Assembly: GCF_014201655.1 (NCBI RefSeq)
Contig: NZ_JACHEX010000002.1
Location: forward strand, 268,697-332,696
Length of the DNA: 64,000 bases
Direction of reading: 5' to 3'
Source: Thermosipho japonicus
GTDB taxonomy: Bacteria > Thermotogota > Thermotogae > Thermotogales > Fervidobacteriaceae
Of this stretch, positions 1 through 10,682 are shown one piece after another; position 1 is the first letter of the stretch, and each line of letters opens with the position of its first letter. Under the pieces are notes generated by a model. The model made no database searches. It was not told the origin of the DNA and was given only the letters and a program-made list of their open reading frames with translations. The translations under genes and the position numbers were made by a program.

Positions 1-1
1 A

Positions 2-823
2 ATAAAGTTAACTAAAAATGATATTGGAAATGAAAATATATCAAAAATTATAGAGAAAATTATCAAAAAAGTATCATCTTTAGATAAAATAAAAGCTATC
101 GGAATTGCTCTTTCAGGAAATATAGATAAAGACAAAGCAAACTCTAAGATCTTAAAACTCGAAAACTTTAATCCACACTATATAATTAAAAAATTACTTC
201 CTAATGCCACTGTAAGCCTACTTAACGATGTTGAAGCAATTGCAACTGAAGAATTTTTAAAACATGGAGGAAAGAAAATTCTGGTAATAAATTATGGAAC
301 TGGTATAGGAGCATGCTTTTATGAATCACATGGAATATACGAAAAAAGTGAAAGAAAAATAATCGAACTTGGGCATTTCTATGCAGGAACAAATGAAAAG
401 TGCTACTGTGGAGCAACTGGCTGCCTTGAAACCATAGCTTCAGATTATGCAAATCTTAAAAGATATAAATTTTCAAACTTAAAAATTGAAGATTTCATAC
501 TAAATGAGGAGTTATACAACAATGACTTAGACGTACTTAGAAATTTGCACAAGAGATATGAAAAAAAAGCCCAAGAAATCTACAACGAATCTTTCAAATA
601 CCTTGCTATTTTTCTTACTAATATTTTTAAGCTTTTCAACCCTGAAAAAATAATTCTTTCTGGTGAAGGTGTAACAAAATGGTTTTCAAATGAGCTAGAA
701 AGAAAAATTAATTCCATTTCTACTTTTCCAGTATCTATAACGTACAGAGGGCTTAAAAACAATATAGAATTTGGTGCAGCGGTAGATGCTTTAAGAGAAT
801 ATATCTTAAAATCTAATCTTTAA
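2..823 (+). CDS. ROK-family sugar kinase/regulator-like protein, 5' truncated
   Basis: The frame is open from base 2 to the stop at 823, so the gene enters from the left and its start and first ATP-binding motif lie outside. What is left (about 273 codons) shows a GTGIG phosphate-binding motif followed by GH and CYCGATGCLE, the zinc-binding signature of the ROK (repressor, ORF, kinase) family. The C-terminal part has an ILSGEG segment that fits the second nucleotide-binding lobe. ROK members are mostly glucokinases, fructokinases or N-acetylsugar kinases; those with an N-terminal HTH are repressors. Which class this one belongs to cannot be judged without the missing N terminus. Confidence 0.85.
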   Translation: MKLTKNDIGNENISKIIEKIIKKVSSLDKIKAIGIALSGNIDKDKANSKILKLENFNPHYIIKKLLPNATVSLLNDVEAIATEEFLKHGGKKILVINYGTGIGACFYESHGIYEKSERKIIELGHFYAGTNEKCYCGATGCLETIASDYANLKRYKFSNLKIEDFILNEELYNNDLDVLRNLHKRYEKKAQEIYNESFKYLAIFLTNIFKLFNPEKIILSGEGVTKWFSNELERKINSISTFPVSITYRGLKNNIEFGAAVDALREYILKSNL

Positions 824-827
824 AAAA

Positions 828-849
828 ATAGGGGGAAACATCCCCCTAT
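828..849. terminator. Bidirectional intrinsic terminator
   Basis: A perfect 9-bp stem (ATAGGGGGA / TCCCCCTAT) with an AACA loop lies between two convergent genes. Six T residues follow it on the minus strand, so it is a strong terminator for the chemoreceptor gene, whose TAG stop lies inside the stem. It probably also ends the ROK gene, though the plus-strand T tract is poor. Confidence 0.85.
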
Positions 850-2828
850 AAATTATTTAATTCATCTGATTTTTGAGATATTTGCTTAATCATTTGTGAA
901 ATTTCTTCCTGCTTTCTTCTTAATTCCTTGAATTTTTCCTCAACATCTCTTGCTATAGTTTCTATTTTTTGAACTTCTTCTTGAACATTTTGAGAAAGCT
1001 GATTTTGCATTTCCGTCATTTCTACAATTATCTTAAATTCTTCAAACATATCGGACATATCATTTGTATTTTCATCAATCGAATTTAAAACACTCTGATT
1101 TTTATCAATTACAGTTGAAAGATTATTTGACAATTCCACAATTACTGAATTAACTTTTGAAAAAGTTCTTCTTGTACTACCCACTGTTTCATTTATAGAT
1201 TCTACCAACCTTCCTGTATCTTGGGACAATTTTCTAATCTCTTCTGCAACCACAGCAAATCCTTTTCCAGCTTCTCCTGCCCTTGCTGCTTCAATTGCAG
1301 CATTTAAAGACAACAAATTAGTTTGTTCTGCAATATCTTGAATCTTTGTTGTAACATCTTCGATCATATCAATTCCCTTTGAAAATTCAACAAATGATGC
1401 ATTAAGAGATTCATTTACTTTTATAAGATCTTTAGTCATCTTCAGTACACTTGAAAGATTTGCTAAATTTTCTCTGGAAGATTCCTCAATCTTTTCACCT
1501 ATTTTACTTACTTTATTGATCTTTTCTGAAATTTCATTTGTCTTTTCCTCTACTTCATTTAAAAATCCGTTAAATTTTTCAAGCACAAATAAAAGATTAT
1601 TTATATCACTATCAACAATTTTTGCATTCTCATATAAACTCAAATCTATTTCCTGAACTTTTTTAGTTGTATCAAAAACAACATGAGAAAGTTCTCTTGC
1701 TTTCTGAGACCATTTTTCAAGAATTTTCATGTTCTCTCTTTCCTTTTCTAGCAAATTGTTAATCTTTTCATTTGCAATTTTTGTTTCATTGTTAATTTCA
1801 ATTATTTTTACAAAAGCATACATACCAATGGTGATTCCAAAGCCTGTTTGAGCAAGATTAAAAAACATATAGTTTATCTCAACTATTCCTAAGATTGAGA
1901 AAATAGACAATAATATTCCAAATACTACGCTTCCCAATCCTAGTGTTACAATTCTTTCAGAAAAATTCTTAGAATTCTTTACAAAAATATATGAGATATA
2001 GAATAAAGCCAAAATTGCAAATAGATAGAATTGGGAATAATATTCTCTAACAGTTGAAAGATTTGCAGCAAATAAAACTCTTATATACAAAATCCAATAC
2101 ATTATTACATAGATTTTGAATAATAGATTTTTCTTTATTTTAAACAAACTATATGCAAATTCTAAAGCAAAATACATTGATAAGGCAGCTCCTAAAATTA
2201 CGATCTTCTTCCAAAATAATAAGGGAGGCATTAATAAATTCATCTCATCCAAAGACAATAAAACAGGACTTAAAACTGTTATTGCTCCAAACAATAAACT
2301 TTTATCTCTTATTCCAAAATACATAAGGAGCATTAATATAAATATAGCGACTGCAAAACCAGATGTAAAATAATGAAGCATTTCGTTAGCAAAATTATGT
2401 TTTTCAACCACACTCTGAATAGCTTTTAAATTACCTATATACCAGCTTGATTCAACACCACCGACATTTTTTGAATAAAATAAAAATTTTGTTGTCCCAT
2501 TTAATGGAAGATAATAATACCTATGCCATGAATTTAGATCTGGTCCAGTTAAAGAAAATATTAATTTTCTATCTTGATAAACTTTCACTTCTTGATTTGC
2601 AGTAACCGTAAATGCTACATACTTATTTTTTTGATCTAAAACAACTTCAAATTCATGCAGGTTTTCATCATCAAATGTTAAAAAACTTTCATCTAAAAGT
2701 GCCCCATCAACTTTAAGTTTTGGCAAAAATTCTTGTAGTCCATCCTCTTTTAAATACGAATTAATTGAAAAAATAACTAAAAGAATTACAATTCCTCCAA
2801 GTAAAAAGTACAATAAATTCTTAAACAT
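846..2828 (-). CDS. Methyl-accepting chemotaxis protein with 7TM sensory module
   Basis: This 660-residue chemoreceptor relays a signal to the CheA/CheW array. Residues 5-25 form a signal-anchor helix and about 30-150 a beta-rich extracytoplasmic domain. Seven hydrophobic helices follow (about 156-345), a layout like the 7TMR-DISM sensors and unlike the usual two-helix Cache or 4HB receptors. There is no clear HAMP domain. The cytoplasmic part is a long coiled coil whose hairpin tip is canonical ([19 protein letters not shown], then [15 protein letters not shown]). The start ATG has the RBS GGGAGG a few bases upstream. The ligand is unknown. Confidence 0.93.
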   Translation of the reverse strand: MFKNLLYFLLGGIVILLVIFSINSYLKEDGLQEFLPKLKVDGALLDESFLTFDDENLHEFEVVLDQKNKYVAFTVTANQEVKVYQDRKLIFSLTGPDLNSWHRYYYLPLNGTTKFLFYSKNVGGVESSWYIGNLKAIQSVVEKHNFANEMLHYFTSGFAVAIFILMLLMYFGIRDKSLLFGAITVLSPVLLSLDEMNLLMPPLLFWKKIVILGAALSMYFALEFAYSLFKIKKNLLFKIYVIMYWILYIRVLFAANLSTVREYYSQFYLFAILALFYISYIFVKNSKNFSERIVTLGLGSVVFGILLSIFSILGIVEINYMFFNLAQTGFGITIGMYAFVKIIEINNETKIANEKINNLLEKERENMKILEKWSQKARELSHVVFDTTKKVQEIDLSLYENAKIVDSDINNLLFVLEKFNGFLNEVEEKTNEISEKINKVSKIGEKIEESSRENLANLSSVLKMTKDLIKVNESLNASFVEFSKGIDMIEDVTTKIQDIAEQTNLLSLNAAIEAARAGEAGKGFAVVAEEIRKLSQDTGRLVESINETVGSTRRTFSKVNSVIVELSNNLSTVIDKNQSVLNSIDENTNDMSDMFEEFKIIVEMTEMQNQLSQNVQEEVQKIETIARDVEEKFKELRRKQEEISQMIKQISQKSDELNNL

Positions 2829-2879
2829 AACAAACCTCCCTTCAATCTTTTATTAATCTTTTGATTATTTTACCATACC

Positions 2880-2909
2880 TTGACTTTAACCATAAATACA
2901 TGATATAAT
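2880..2909 (+). promoter_or_regulatory. Promoter of the ABC-2 exporter/TetR operon
   Basis: TTGACT at 2880-2885 and TATAAT at 2904-2909 are separated by 18 bp. The operon's first ATG is at 2953, with a GGGGGTG ribosome site upstream. Confidence 0.75.
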
Positions 2910-2915
2910 CTTAAC

Positions 2916-2929
2916 TGACCATGTGGTCA
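2916..2929. promoter_or_regulatory. Candidate TetR-type operator
   Basis: TGACCA-TG-TGGTCA is a perfect inverted repeat with 6-bp arms, placed directly after the -10 box at the expected transcription start. The operon's last gene encodes a TetR-family repressor, so autorepression through this site is the simplest reading. The link is inferred from position only. Confidence 0.6.
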
Positions 2930-2952
2930 AATAGTTAGGGGGTGATTTTTAA

Positions 2953-3810
2953 ATGATTAAGGTTAAAAATTTGAAAAAATATTATGGAAAAAATGTCGGT
3001 ATTGAAGATGTAAGTTTTGAAGTAAAAGAAGGTGAAATAGTTGGATTAATAGGTCCTAATGGTGCTGGAAAAACAACAACCATTAGAATTTTAACGGGTT
3101 TTCTAACTCCCAATAATGGTGAAGCATATATTGATAATAAAAAGATGCCATTTGAAATTGACAAAGTCAAAAAAAATATTGGATATATTCCAGGTGAAGT
3201 AAATTTCTATGGCGATATGAAAATAAAAGACTTTCTAAAATTTAACAGGGCATTTTATCAAAACATAGATCAAGATTATGAAAAATATATTATCAAAACA
3301 TTAGGAATAGATTTAAATAAAAAATTTAAAGAACTTTCTCTTGGAAACAAAAAGAAAATAGCAATTCTTCAAGCACTAGTACACAAACCAAAATATTTAA
3401 TATTAGACGAACCTACAAGTGGTCTTGATCCACTAGTCCAGCAAAAATTTTACGATCTTTTAGAAGAACATAAAAAAAATGGTGCAGCAATATTGTTCTC
3501 ATCTCATATATTATCAGAAGTTGAAAAATTATGTGATAAATTTGCAATGATAAAAGAGGGAAATATTGTAAAATTTGGAAATATAGAAAGTTTAAAAGAT
3601 TTTTCCATAAAGCTAGTTAATGTATACGGCTTAAAGGAATGCGATTTGATAAAAAAATACAGCTTCAAAAAAGACTCAAAAAGTTACACATTCGAAATAA
3701 GATCAATAGAATTAAAAACATTTTTAAATGATCTTTTAAATTGTGAGTTCAAAGATATTGAGATCAAAAATCCTGCACTCGAAGATGTCTTTTTAAAACT
3801 TTATAAATAG
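2953..3810 (+). CDS. ABC transporter ATP-binding protein (ABC-2 exporter)
   Basis: This 285-residue ATPase powers the exporter formed with the next two permeases. It has a Walker A motif (GPNGAGKTTT, about residues 36-45), a divergent signature (LSLGNKKK instead of LSGGQ), a Walker B with D-loop (ILDEPTSGLDP) and the switch histidine in SSHILSEVE. The C-terminal 70 residues form the extension common in ABC-2 drug or antibiotic exporters. It is first in a four-gene operon, 11 bp ahead of the first permease. The substrate is unknown; the TetR gene in the operon suggests induction by a small toxic molecule. Confidence 0.93.
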   Translation: MIKVKNLKKYYGKNVGIEDVSFEVKEGEIVGLIGPNGAGKTTTIRILTGFLTPNNGEAYIDNKKMPFEIDKVKKNIGYIPGEVNFYGDMKIKDFLKFNRAFYQNIDQDYEKYIIKTLGIDLNKKFKELSLGNKKKIAILQALVHKPKYLILDEPTSGLDPLVQQKFYDLLEEHKKNGAAILFSSHILSEVEKLCDKFAMIKEGNIVKFGNIESLKDFSIKLVNVYGLKECDLIKKYSFKKDSKSYTFEIRSIELKTFLNDLLNCEFKDIEIKNPALEDVFLKLYK

Positions 3811-3821
3811 GTGGTGAAAAT

Positions 3822-4619
3822 ATGAATATACTAAAAAAAGAAATAAATCAAAATATAATAGTCATCTTAATATGGATGATAGTTATATCGCTTTTTATTT
3901 GGATGTTTTCAGCTGCAACAACATTCTTTTTAGACGAAAATACACCTGCTTTAAAAATAATCCAAAATATGCCAGAAAAATTATTAAAAACATTTAATAT
4001 TGAAATTGACGTTTTATCCAAACCGGAAGGTATCTTTGGAACCGAAGGTATGACATTTATGTATATCTTCTTTGGAATATTTTCCTCAATAATCGCAAGT
4101 AAAATTTTTGCAGGTGAATTTGATAACAAAACAATAGAATATTTGCTTGTTAAACCAGTTAGTAGAACTAAAACTTTTTTATCGAAAATAGCAGCTACAA
4201 TTTTACTTATAACAATACTTTCATTTAATTTCTTGCTTTCAGAGCATATATTCTTCCCACTTTATATTAAAAATTTTAGCAAACAGGTTATGAATTATTT
4301 TTTTATTTACATATTTATTTCTTCCATTTTCTTTGCATCATTTTCTACATTTTTATCTATGATATTTAGAAAAAGAAAGCTTCTAAATACTATATCTATA
4401 TCGTTTGTCTTTTTAATGTTTTTTCTAAATTCTGTTACCGAAGGTGTAGAAAACTTTGAATTTCTTAGAAAAATAAGCATTTTCTATTATTTTTCAACAA
4501 TAAATATACTTAAAGAACTAACTATAAATTACAGTGCAGTAGCTTCAATTATCTTTATTTCAACAATTTTATTTATTTTATCACATTACATATTCAAAAA
4601 TAATGATATTTCAATCTAA
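3822..4619 (+). CDS. ABC-2 type permease
   Basis: A 265-residue membrane protein with about six hydrophobic helices, one near residues 10-32 and the rest from about 80 to the C terminus, separated by a hydrophilic loop. It carries the ABC-2 permease signature region GEFDNKTIEYLLVKPVSR, which contacts the ATPase. It is paralogous to the next gene and shares a 40-bp stretch of perfect DNA identity with it. The pair presumably forms a heterodimeric channel driven by the upstream ATPase. The start ATG follows a GGTGG ribosome site. Confidence 0.9.
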   Translation: MNILKKEINQNIIVILIWMIVISLFIWMFSAATTFFLDENTPALKIIQNMPEKLLKTFNIEIDVLSKPEGIFGTEGMTFMYIFFGIFSSIIASKIFAGEFDNKTIEYLLVKPVSRTKTFLSKIAATILLITILSFNFLLSEHIFFPLYIKNFSKQVMNYFFIYIFISSIFFASFSTFLSMIFRKRKLLNTISISFVFLMFFLNSVTEGVENFEFLRKISIFYYFSTINILKELTINYSAVASIIFISTILFILSHYIFKNNDISI

Positions 4620-4634
4620 GGGGAGGTGCAGAAA

Positions 4635-5432
4635 ATGTTAATTTTAAAAAAAGAATTGAGATCTAATATAAAGTTATTTATAATTTGGGCATTCGTATTA
4701 TTTTTATTTTCTTACATGATCGCCCCTTTTATAGATACCGTAATGAAAGATTCAGAGGAAATGATAAATTTTATTAAATCACTTCCAAAATTTATGGTTA
4801 AAATTTTTAACATTTCTGAAAATTCAATAACTCCAGAAGGATTTTTTGGAATGAAAATAATGATGATGGCTCAAATATTTGCAGGGGTTTTTTCCACAAT
4901 ACTTGCATCAAATTTTTTTGCCAATGAATTTGAAAATAAAACAATAGAATATTTGCTTGTTAAACCAGTTAGTAGAAAAAAAATATACCTTGAAAAACTA
5001 ATTGCTATTCTTATTTTCTACACACTCTTTTTTTTAATATTCTGCGCAAGTGTGTTAGTACTTTTTAAGGTATATGTAAGTTATGAATACAGCCCTTACA
5101 TCTTATTTGGATATTCCCTATATCTATATGTCATAGAAATTTTCTTTGGCTGTTTAACAATTTTTCTATCTATAATATTTCAAAAAACAATGTTTTCTAT
5201 ATCATTATCACTCTCAACTTTTATTTTAATGTACATAATCGATATTCTAGGAAGTGCAAACGAAAATTTTTCTTTTTTAAGGTATTTATCAATCTTCAAA
5301 TACATTTCAATTGGTGATACTATAAATAATAGGGTAGTGTATATAAATAATTCAATAATACTTATACTTATAGGTTTTGTAATTTCCCTTTTTGGACTCA
5401 AAATCTTTACTAGAAAGGATGTCAATATCTAA
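4635..5432 (+). CDS. ABC-2 type permease, paralogue of the preceding gene
   Basis: A 265-residue permease of the same layout and length as its upstream neighbour, with NEFENKTIEYLLVKPVSR at the same place. The ATG at 4635 is preferred over the GTG at 4626, because that GTG is part of the ribosome site GGGAGGTG at 4621-4628. Tandem duplication followed by divergence explains the pair. The stop codon TAA is followed at once by the ATG of the TetR gene, so translation is probably coupled. Confidence 0.9.
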   Translation: MLILKKELRSNIKLFIIWAFVLFLFSYMIAPFIDTVMKDSEEMINFIKSLPKFMVKIFNISENSITPEGFFGMKIMMMAQIFAGVFSTILASNFFANEFENKTIEYLLVKPVSRKKIYLEKLIAILIFYTLFFLIFCASVLVLFKVYVSYEYSPYILFGYSLYLYVIEIFFGCLTIFLSIIFQKTMFSISLSLSTFILMYIIDILGSANENFSFLRYLSIFKYISIGDTINNRVVYINNSIILILIGFVISLFGLKIFTRKDVNI

Positions 5433-6011
5433 ATGACAAAAAAGGAAAAAATTATTAAATATGCCCTAAAAGAATTTGCAGAGAAAGGTTTTCTTGCTGC
5501 CTCCACAAATACAATTTCAAAAGCTTCAAAAGTTTCAAAAGGAGCAATTTTCTACCACTTTAAAAATAAAGAAAATCTATACATAGAATGTTTAAAAAAA
5601 ATCCAAGGTGAATATGAAAAAGAATTTTTGAAATTTTATTCTAAAAATACTCATCTTGATTTTTTTGAATTTCTAATAAAATGGAGCTATAGAAAAATTG
5701 AAATAGCAAAAGAAAAACCTGAGTACCTTCAATTTTTTAAAACACTTGAATCTATACCTGAGAGTCTAAAAGAAAAAATTTTCAAGTTAAATCAAGAAAT
5801 TTATTCAAAATATATTTCTTATTTTTTTGAAAAATTTGAAAAACTTGAATTAAAGGAAAACATGGATAGAAATTTTTCCTTTAAAATAACTTTCGAAATT
5901 TTGGAATATTTATCAAAAAAATACTACTACGAATTTGAAAGTAACTTTGAAAAAATAATGGAAGAAATAGAAAAAGTTATAAATATAATCAAATTTGGAA
6001 TACTAAAATAG
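5433..6011 (+). CDS. TetR-family transcriptional regulator
   Basis: This 192-residue regulator has the N-terminal TetR helix-turn-helix (IIKYALKEFAEKGF, then TISKASKVSKGAIFYHFKNK, residues about 7-52). The C-terminal ligand domain is not recognisable at family level. It starts directly after the permease stop, without its own ribosome site, so it is translationally coupled and co-regulated with the exporter. A likely target is the palindrome at 2916-2929 at the start of its own operon, making it a self-limiting sensor for the exported compound. Confidence 0.9.
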   Translation: MTKKEKIIKYALKEFAEKGFLAASTNTISKASKVSKGAIFYHFKNKENLYIECLKKIQGEYEKEFLKFYSKNTHLDFFEFLIKWSYRKIEIAKEKPEYLQFFKTLESIPESLKEKIFKLNQEIYSKYISYFFEKFEKLELKENMDRNFSFKITFEILEYLSKKYYYEFESNFEKIMEEIEKVINIIKFGILK

Positions 6012-6035
6012 TATAGATATTCTTTTCGAATGTGA

Positions 6036-6067
6036 TATAATATTTTAGGTCAAATTGGAACCGTTTC
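6036..6067 (+). promoter_or_regulatory. Probable mmtA promoter with LacI-like half-symmetric site
   Basis: TATAAT at 6036-6041 is a good -10 box; no clear -35 is seen 17 bp upstream. GGAACCGTTTC at 6057-6067 is an 11-bp partly symmetric sequence (GNAACNGTTNC) that resembles LacI-family operators and would sit in the 5' leader. Both calls are weak and based on pattern alone. Confidence 0.4.
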
Positions 6068-6079
6068 TATGGAGGTGAC

Positions 6080-8083
6080 ATGATGTTAAAGGACTTAGAA
6101 AAATATTTAAAAAGCAAAATAAGTGGGCACAAAAATTATACAATACCAAAGCTTTGGATACACTCAAGTAAAGAAATATTTGGAAATATATTTGAAGAAA
6201 AAGGAAATACAATTTTTGCTGATCCATACGAGTTTTTCTATAAAGTTGTTTCATATATAAACTCGCAAAGAAAAGAAAAAGTAGAATATTCAAAATCAAT
6301 TTCTAATATAACTGGTGAAAAAGATTGGCATAAAAAGGCAATAATATATGGTAGTTTGCCAAGAATGACAGTTGCATACAATCACAAGGGGTTTGCAAAT
6401 TTTGAAGAAACAGATATATTAGGTTTTAAAGAATCAGGCACATTTTTAAAAATGATTGCTTTACTCATTTATCTTAAACACTTTAATGTAAATACACTTT
6501 ACATGCTTCCCATAAGCCAATCTAGCAATTTATTCAAAAAAGGCAGTATTGGTTCACCTTACGCAGTTAAAAATCCTTTAAAACTTGATGAAAATTATCA
6601 TGATCCTCTACTTGAAGGATTCAACGTAGAAGAAGAATTTCAAGCGTTAGTAGAAGCAGCTCATATCCTTGGTATTAGAGTTGTCCTTGACTTTATTCCA
6701 AGAACCGCTTCAAGAGATTCTGATTTAATAAGGGAACATCCAGATTGGTTCTACTGGATAAAGGTAGATGATCTTTCTGAATATAAACCTCCAATCATTG
6801 ATAGCCTACCGTTTAAAATCCCAGATGCAGAAGATATACCTGTAATTTATAGAAACGCAGAGGTTCGAAAACATCTAAAAAAATTTGTCGATTCTCCAGA
6901 TAAGATCGATCCAGAAAAATGGGAAAAGGTAAAAAAAATGGAAGGAAATATTCTAGTAAATATAATAAAAGAATTTGGTATAGTTACACCCCCAGGATTT
7001 TCAGACTGGATAAATGATACTCAGCCAACATGGGATGATGTTACATTCCTAAGGTTGTACCTAGACAACCCAAAACTTGCAAAACCATATATATCACCTG
7101 ATCAAAAACCTTACATTTTGTTTGACGTAATCAAATCTAGTAAATTCCCAGGTGAAGATGAAAACATAGCGCTATGGGAATATATTTCTGATATAATTCC
7201 TCACTATCAAAAGAAATTTGGAATTGACGGTGCAAGAATTGATATGGGCCATGCACTTCCTAAAAAACTTCAAGAAATGATTATATCAAAAGCCAAAAAT
7301 AATGATCCAGAATTTATGTTTATAGCTGAAGAACTTGAAATGAAAAATGACAAAAAGGCAATGGAAGAAGGCTACAACGTTATACTAGGTAACAGTTGGT
7401 ATTCCGTTGCAAGAAGAGAAGAAATGTACAAATTGGTAGAAGAAACATCGGTAAATTTAAAAATCCCATTTGTTGCTTCAGTTGAAACACCCGATACTCC
7501 TAGAATAAAAGCAAGGGAATTTGGAGATAAATTAAAATTTCTTTCACCATTTTTAATGTATTTCATACCTAACGGACTTCCCTACATTAACTCAGGGCAA
7601 GAAATAGGAGAAATCCAACCAATGAATTTAGGACTAGACAATACAATCTGGGGAAAAACTGTTCTTCCACCCGATGATGAATTTTATGGAAAACTTGCAT
7701 TTTTTGATCATTACGTGCTTCACTGGAACAGTTATGATGAAAAGGTATTTTCTTTTTTGAAAAATCTTCTGCTTTATAGAAAAAAATACGAAGATTTTAT
7801 ACTTTCAGGTGAATTTAAATATGTTTATTTTAACTATCAAGACGGATTTTTGGCAAACTATTCATATTGGAAAGATGATAAGGGTATACTAATTATTGGA
7901 AACCTTGATCTTTCATGGGAAAGAGAGTTTGAAATACACCTTGATAAAACTGTTGGAAAACAAATCAAAATAAAAAGTGTAAAGTTATGGAATGGTTTTG
8001 AGGAATATTCCTTAGAGGAAAGTAATATTTTAAGATTAAAACTTAATGCGGGCGATTTTGCTTTAATTATCATAAATGAGTAA
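6080..8083 (+). CDS. mmtA: Maltosyltransferase, GH13 family
   Basis: This 667-residue cytoplasmic enzyme transfers maltosyl units between alpha-1,4-glucans. It closely resembles, from memory, the Thermotoga maritima maltosyltransferase in length and in distinctive segments ([35 protein letters not shown]). GH13 catalytic residues are visible: the nucleophile Asp in [10 protein letters not shown] (about 386), the acid Glu in IAEELEM (about 415) and the third Asp in SVETPDTPR (about 470). The start has a strong RBS (GGAGGTGA) directly ahead of two ATG codons; either may be used. A pullulanase gene follows with its start 16 bp after this stop, giving an alpha-glucan operon. Confidence 0.92.
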   Translation: MMLKDLEKYLKSKISGHKNYTIPKLWIHSSKEIFGNIFEEKGNTIFADPYEFFYKVVSYINSQRKEKVEYSKSISNITGEKDWHKKAIIYGSLPRMTVAYNHKGFANFEETDILGFKESGTFLKMIALLIYLKHFNVNTLYMLPISQSSNLFKKGSIGSPYAVKNPLKLDENYHDPLLEGFNVEEEFQALVEAAHILGIRVVLDFIPRTASRDSDLIREHPDWFYWIKVDDLSEYKPPIIDSLPFKIPDAEDIPVIYRNAEVRKHLKKFVDSPDKIDPEKWEKVKKMEGNILVNIIKEFGIVTPPGFSDWINDTQPTWDDVTFLRLYLDNPKLAKPYISPDQKPYILFDVIKSSKFPGEDENIALWEYISDIIPHYQKKFGIDGARIDMGHALPKKLQEMIISKAKNNDPEFMFIAEELEMKNDKKAMEEGYNVILGNSWYSVARREEMYKLVEETSVNLKIPFVASVETPDTPRIKAREFGDKLKFLSPFLMYFIPNGLPYINSGQEIGEIQPMNLGLDNTIWGKTVLPPDDEFYGKLAFFDHYVLHWNSYDEKVFSFLKNLLLYRKKYEDFILSGEFKYVYFNYQDGFLANYSYWKDDKGILIIGNLDLSWEREFEIHLDKTVGKQIKIKSVKLWNGFEEYSLEESNILRLKLNAGDFALIIINE

Positions 8084-8099
8084 ATTTGGGAGGGATAGT

Positions 8100-10634
8100 A
8101 TGGACAAAAAGGTATTATTTTTAATTTTTGTATTAATTTCTTTGGTTGCATTTTCAAAAACAGTTATAACCGTCCATTATCACAGATTTGATGATAATTA
8201 TGCAGGATGGAATCTCTGGATATGGCCTTCAAAACCTGTTTCAATGGAAGGAAAGGCCTACCAATTTACTGAAACTGATGATTTTGGTGTAGTTGCAAAA
8301 ATAGAACTTGATATTGATTTAGAAGAAGTTGGAATAATAGTAAGATTAAACGAATGGCAAGCAAAAGATGTTGCAAAAGATAGATTTATCAAAATAAAAG
8401 ATGGAAAAGCGGAGGTGTGGATCTTGCAGGGAGTCGAGGAAATATACACAACAAAGCCAGACACAAGCCCAAGAGTGTTTTTCGCTGCAGCAAAAGATTA
8501 CAACGTAATAGAAGCATACCTTACAAACAAAATCGACACTAAGACATTTAAAAACATCAAAGTAACTGTTGATGGAAAAGAATTACAAGTTGAAAAGATA
8601 GAAAAAGCAGATCCTACAGATCTTTCAAAAACAAACTATATTAGAATAATTTTAAAAGATGCACTAACAGAAGAAGATTTAAATAAAGATGTAAAATTAT
8701 TTATCGAGGGCTTCTCTCCGTCTACTGTTTATATGTTAGATGTTTTAGATAACATTTACTATGATGGAAAACTTGGATACTTATATAGCAAAGAAAAAAC
8801 TATCTTTAAAGTATGGTCTCCTGTATCTAAAAAGGCCCAAGTTTTACTCTTCAAAAATGGTGAAGATGAAAAGCCTTACAAGGTTGTTAATATGAAATAC
8901 GTTGGAAATGGTGTCTGGCAAGCAGAAGTTGAAGGAGATCTTGACGGAGTATTTTACAAATACAGATTTGAAAGTTATGGAAAAGTTAGAGAAACTGTTG
9001 ACTACTATTCAAAAGCAGTCTACAAAAACGGAACAAAAAGTGCAGTAGTAGATCTAAAAAAGACTGACCCAGAAGGTTGGAACAATGATATTAGACCAGC
9101 AATGGAAGCACTAGAAGACGCTATAATATACGAAATACACATTGCCGATATGACAGGACTTGATAACTCTGGAGTAAAAAACAAAGCAACATACATAGGA
9201 TTAACTGAAGAAAATACAAAGGGACCTGGTGGAGTTTCTACAGGGCTTTCTCACCTTGTCGAGCTTGGAATAACACATGTTCACATACTTCCAATATTTG
9301 ATTTCTACACTGGGGATGAAGAAGATAAAGATTTTGAAAAAAGTTACAACTGGGGATATGATCCTTACTTATTTACAGTTCCAGAAGGAAGGTATTCAAC
9401 AAATCCAAGAGATCCATATGTTAGGATAAATGAAGTAAAGAAAATGGTTCAAAAATTCCATGAAAAAGGCATTAGAGTTATTCTTGACATGGTATTTCCA
9501 CACACTTTTGGCATTGGAGAACTTTCACCATTTGACCAAACAGTACCTTACTATTTCTATAGAATTGACAAAACAGGAGCATATCTCAATGAAAGTGGTT
9601 GTGGAAATGTAATTGCATCAGAAAGACCAATGATGAGAAAATACATAATTGATACTTTACTTTACTGGATAAACGAATACCACGTTGATGGTTTTAGATT
9701 TGACCAAATGGGACTTATTGATAAAAAAACAATGCTTGAAATAGAAAAGGCTGTTCACTCAATAGATCCAACGATAATACTGTACGGTGAACCTTGGGGT
9801 GGATGGGGTGCACCTATAAGATTTGGAAAATCAGATGTAGCTGGAACACATATTGCCGCGTTTAACGATGAGTTTAGAGATGCTTTGAGAGGCTCTGTCT
9901 TCAATGAAAAGGTTAAAGGATTCTTAATGGGAGCAATAGGAAAAGAAACACGCGTTAAAAGAGGAGTTGTAGGAAGCATCTATTATGATTCAAGAATCAA
10001 AAGTTTTGCCAGTGATCCTGAAGAAACAATCAACTATGTTGCATGTCATGATAACCACACCCTTTGGGATAAAAACTATTTAGCTGCAAAATATGATAAA
10101 AAATACAAATGGACCGATAAAATGTTGAGAAATGCTCAAAAACTTGCTGGCGCAATCTTACTTACTTCTCAAGGAATTCCTTTCATTCATGCAGGTCAAG
10201 ATTTTGCAAGAACTAAAAACTTTAACGAAAATTCTTACAATGCTCCAATTTCAATTAATGGTCTTGACTATCAAAGAAAATATGAATATTTAGATGTATT
10301 TGAATACTATAAAGGATTAATTAAGCTAAGAAAAGAACATCCAGCATTCAGACTAAGAACAGCAGAAGAAATCAAAAAGCACCTCAAGCTTTTAACAAGT
10401 AGAACTAGAAGGATAGTTTCATTTATGCTTGTTGATAATGCAGGTGGAGATTCCTGGAAGGATATTTTAGTTATATACAATGGAAACGTTGGACCAGTTG
10501 AGTATGAACTTCCAGAAGGAATATGGAACGTTGTAGTAAACGGGCAAAAAGCAGGCATTGAAATAATAGAAAAAGTTTCTGGTAAGATAAAACTTGAAGG
10601 AACTTCTGCATATGTTTTGTACAAAAATGAATAA
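8100..10634 (+). CDS. pulA: Secreted type I pullulanase
   Basis: An 844-residue debranching enzyme cleaving alpha-1,6 bonds in pullulan and branched glucans. Residues 1-20 are a signal peptide, followed by a CBM41-like starch-binding domain ([17 protein letters not shown]). A CBM48-like domain comes before the GH13 barrel. The type I pullulanase motif YNWGYDP is present. Catalytic residues are Asp in FRFDQMG (about 535), Glu in LYGEPWGG (about 564) and Asp in CHDNHT (about 651). The ATG at 8100 is chosen because GGGAGGG lies just upstream. The product probably feeds maltodextrins to uptake systems and to MmtA. Confidence 0.95.
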   Translation: MDKKVLFLIFVLISLVAFSKTVITVHYHRFDDNYAGWNLWIWPSKPVSMEGKAYQFTETDDFGVVAKIELDIDLEEVGIIVRLNEWQAKDVAKDRFIKIKDGKAEVWILQGVEEIYTTKPDTSPRVFFAAAKDYNVIEAYLTNKIDTKTFKNIKVTVDGKELQVEKIEKADPTDLSKTNYIRIILKDALTEEDLNKDVKLFIEGFSPSTVYMLDVLDNIYYDGKLGYLYSKEKTIFKVWSPVSKKAQVLLFKNGEDEKPYKVVNMKYVGNGVWQAEVEGDLDGVFYKYRFESYGKVRETVDYYSKAVYKNGTKSAVVDLKKTDPEGWNNDIRPAMEALEDAIIYEIHIADMTGLDNSGVKNKATYIGLTEENTKGPGGVSTGLSHLVELGITHVHILPIFDFYTGDEEDKDFEKSYNWGYDPYLFTVPEGRYSTNPRDPYVRINEVKKMVQKFHEKGIRVILDMVFPHTFGIGELSPFDQTVPYYFYRIDKTGAYLNESGCGNVIASERPMMRKYIIDTLLYWINEYHVDGFRFDQMGLIDKKTMLEIEKAVHSIDPTIILYGEPWGGWGAPIRFGKSDVAGTHIAAFNDEFRDALRGSVFNEKVKGFLMGAIGKETRVKRGVVGSIYYDSRIKSFASDPEETINYVACHDNHTLWDKNYLAAKYDKKYKWTDKMLRNAQKLAGAILLTSQGIPFIHAGQDFARTKNFNENSYNAPISINGLDYQRKYEYLDVFEYYKGLIKLRKEHPAFRLRTAEEIKKHLKLLTSRTRRIVSFMLVDNAGGDSWKDILVIYNGNVGPVEYELPEGIWNVVVNGQKAGIEIIEKVSGKIKLEGTSAYVLYKNE

Positions 10635-10645
10635 TATGATATAAT
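10617..10645 (+). promoter_or_regulatory. Promoter for the receiver-domain gene
   Basis: TTGTAC at 10617-10622 and TATAAT at 10640-10645 have a 17-bp spacer. The -35 box lies inside the last codons of pulA. Confidence 0.6.
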
Positions 10646-10682
10646 TTAGAATGGTGTACTTTGTACTCTAAGGGGTGATAAT

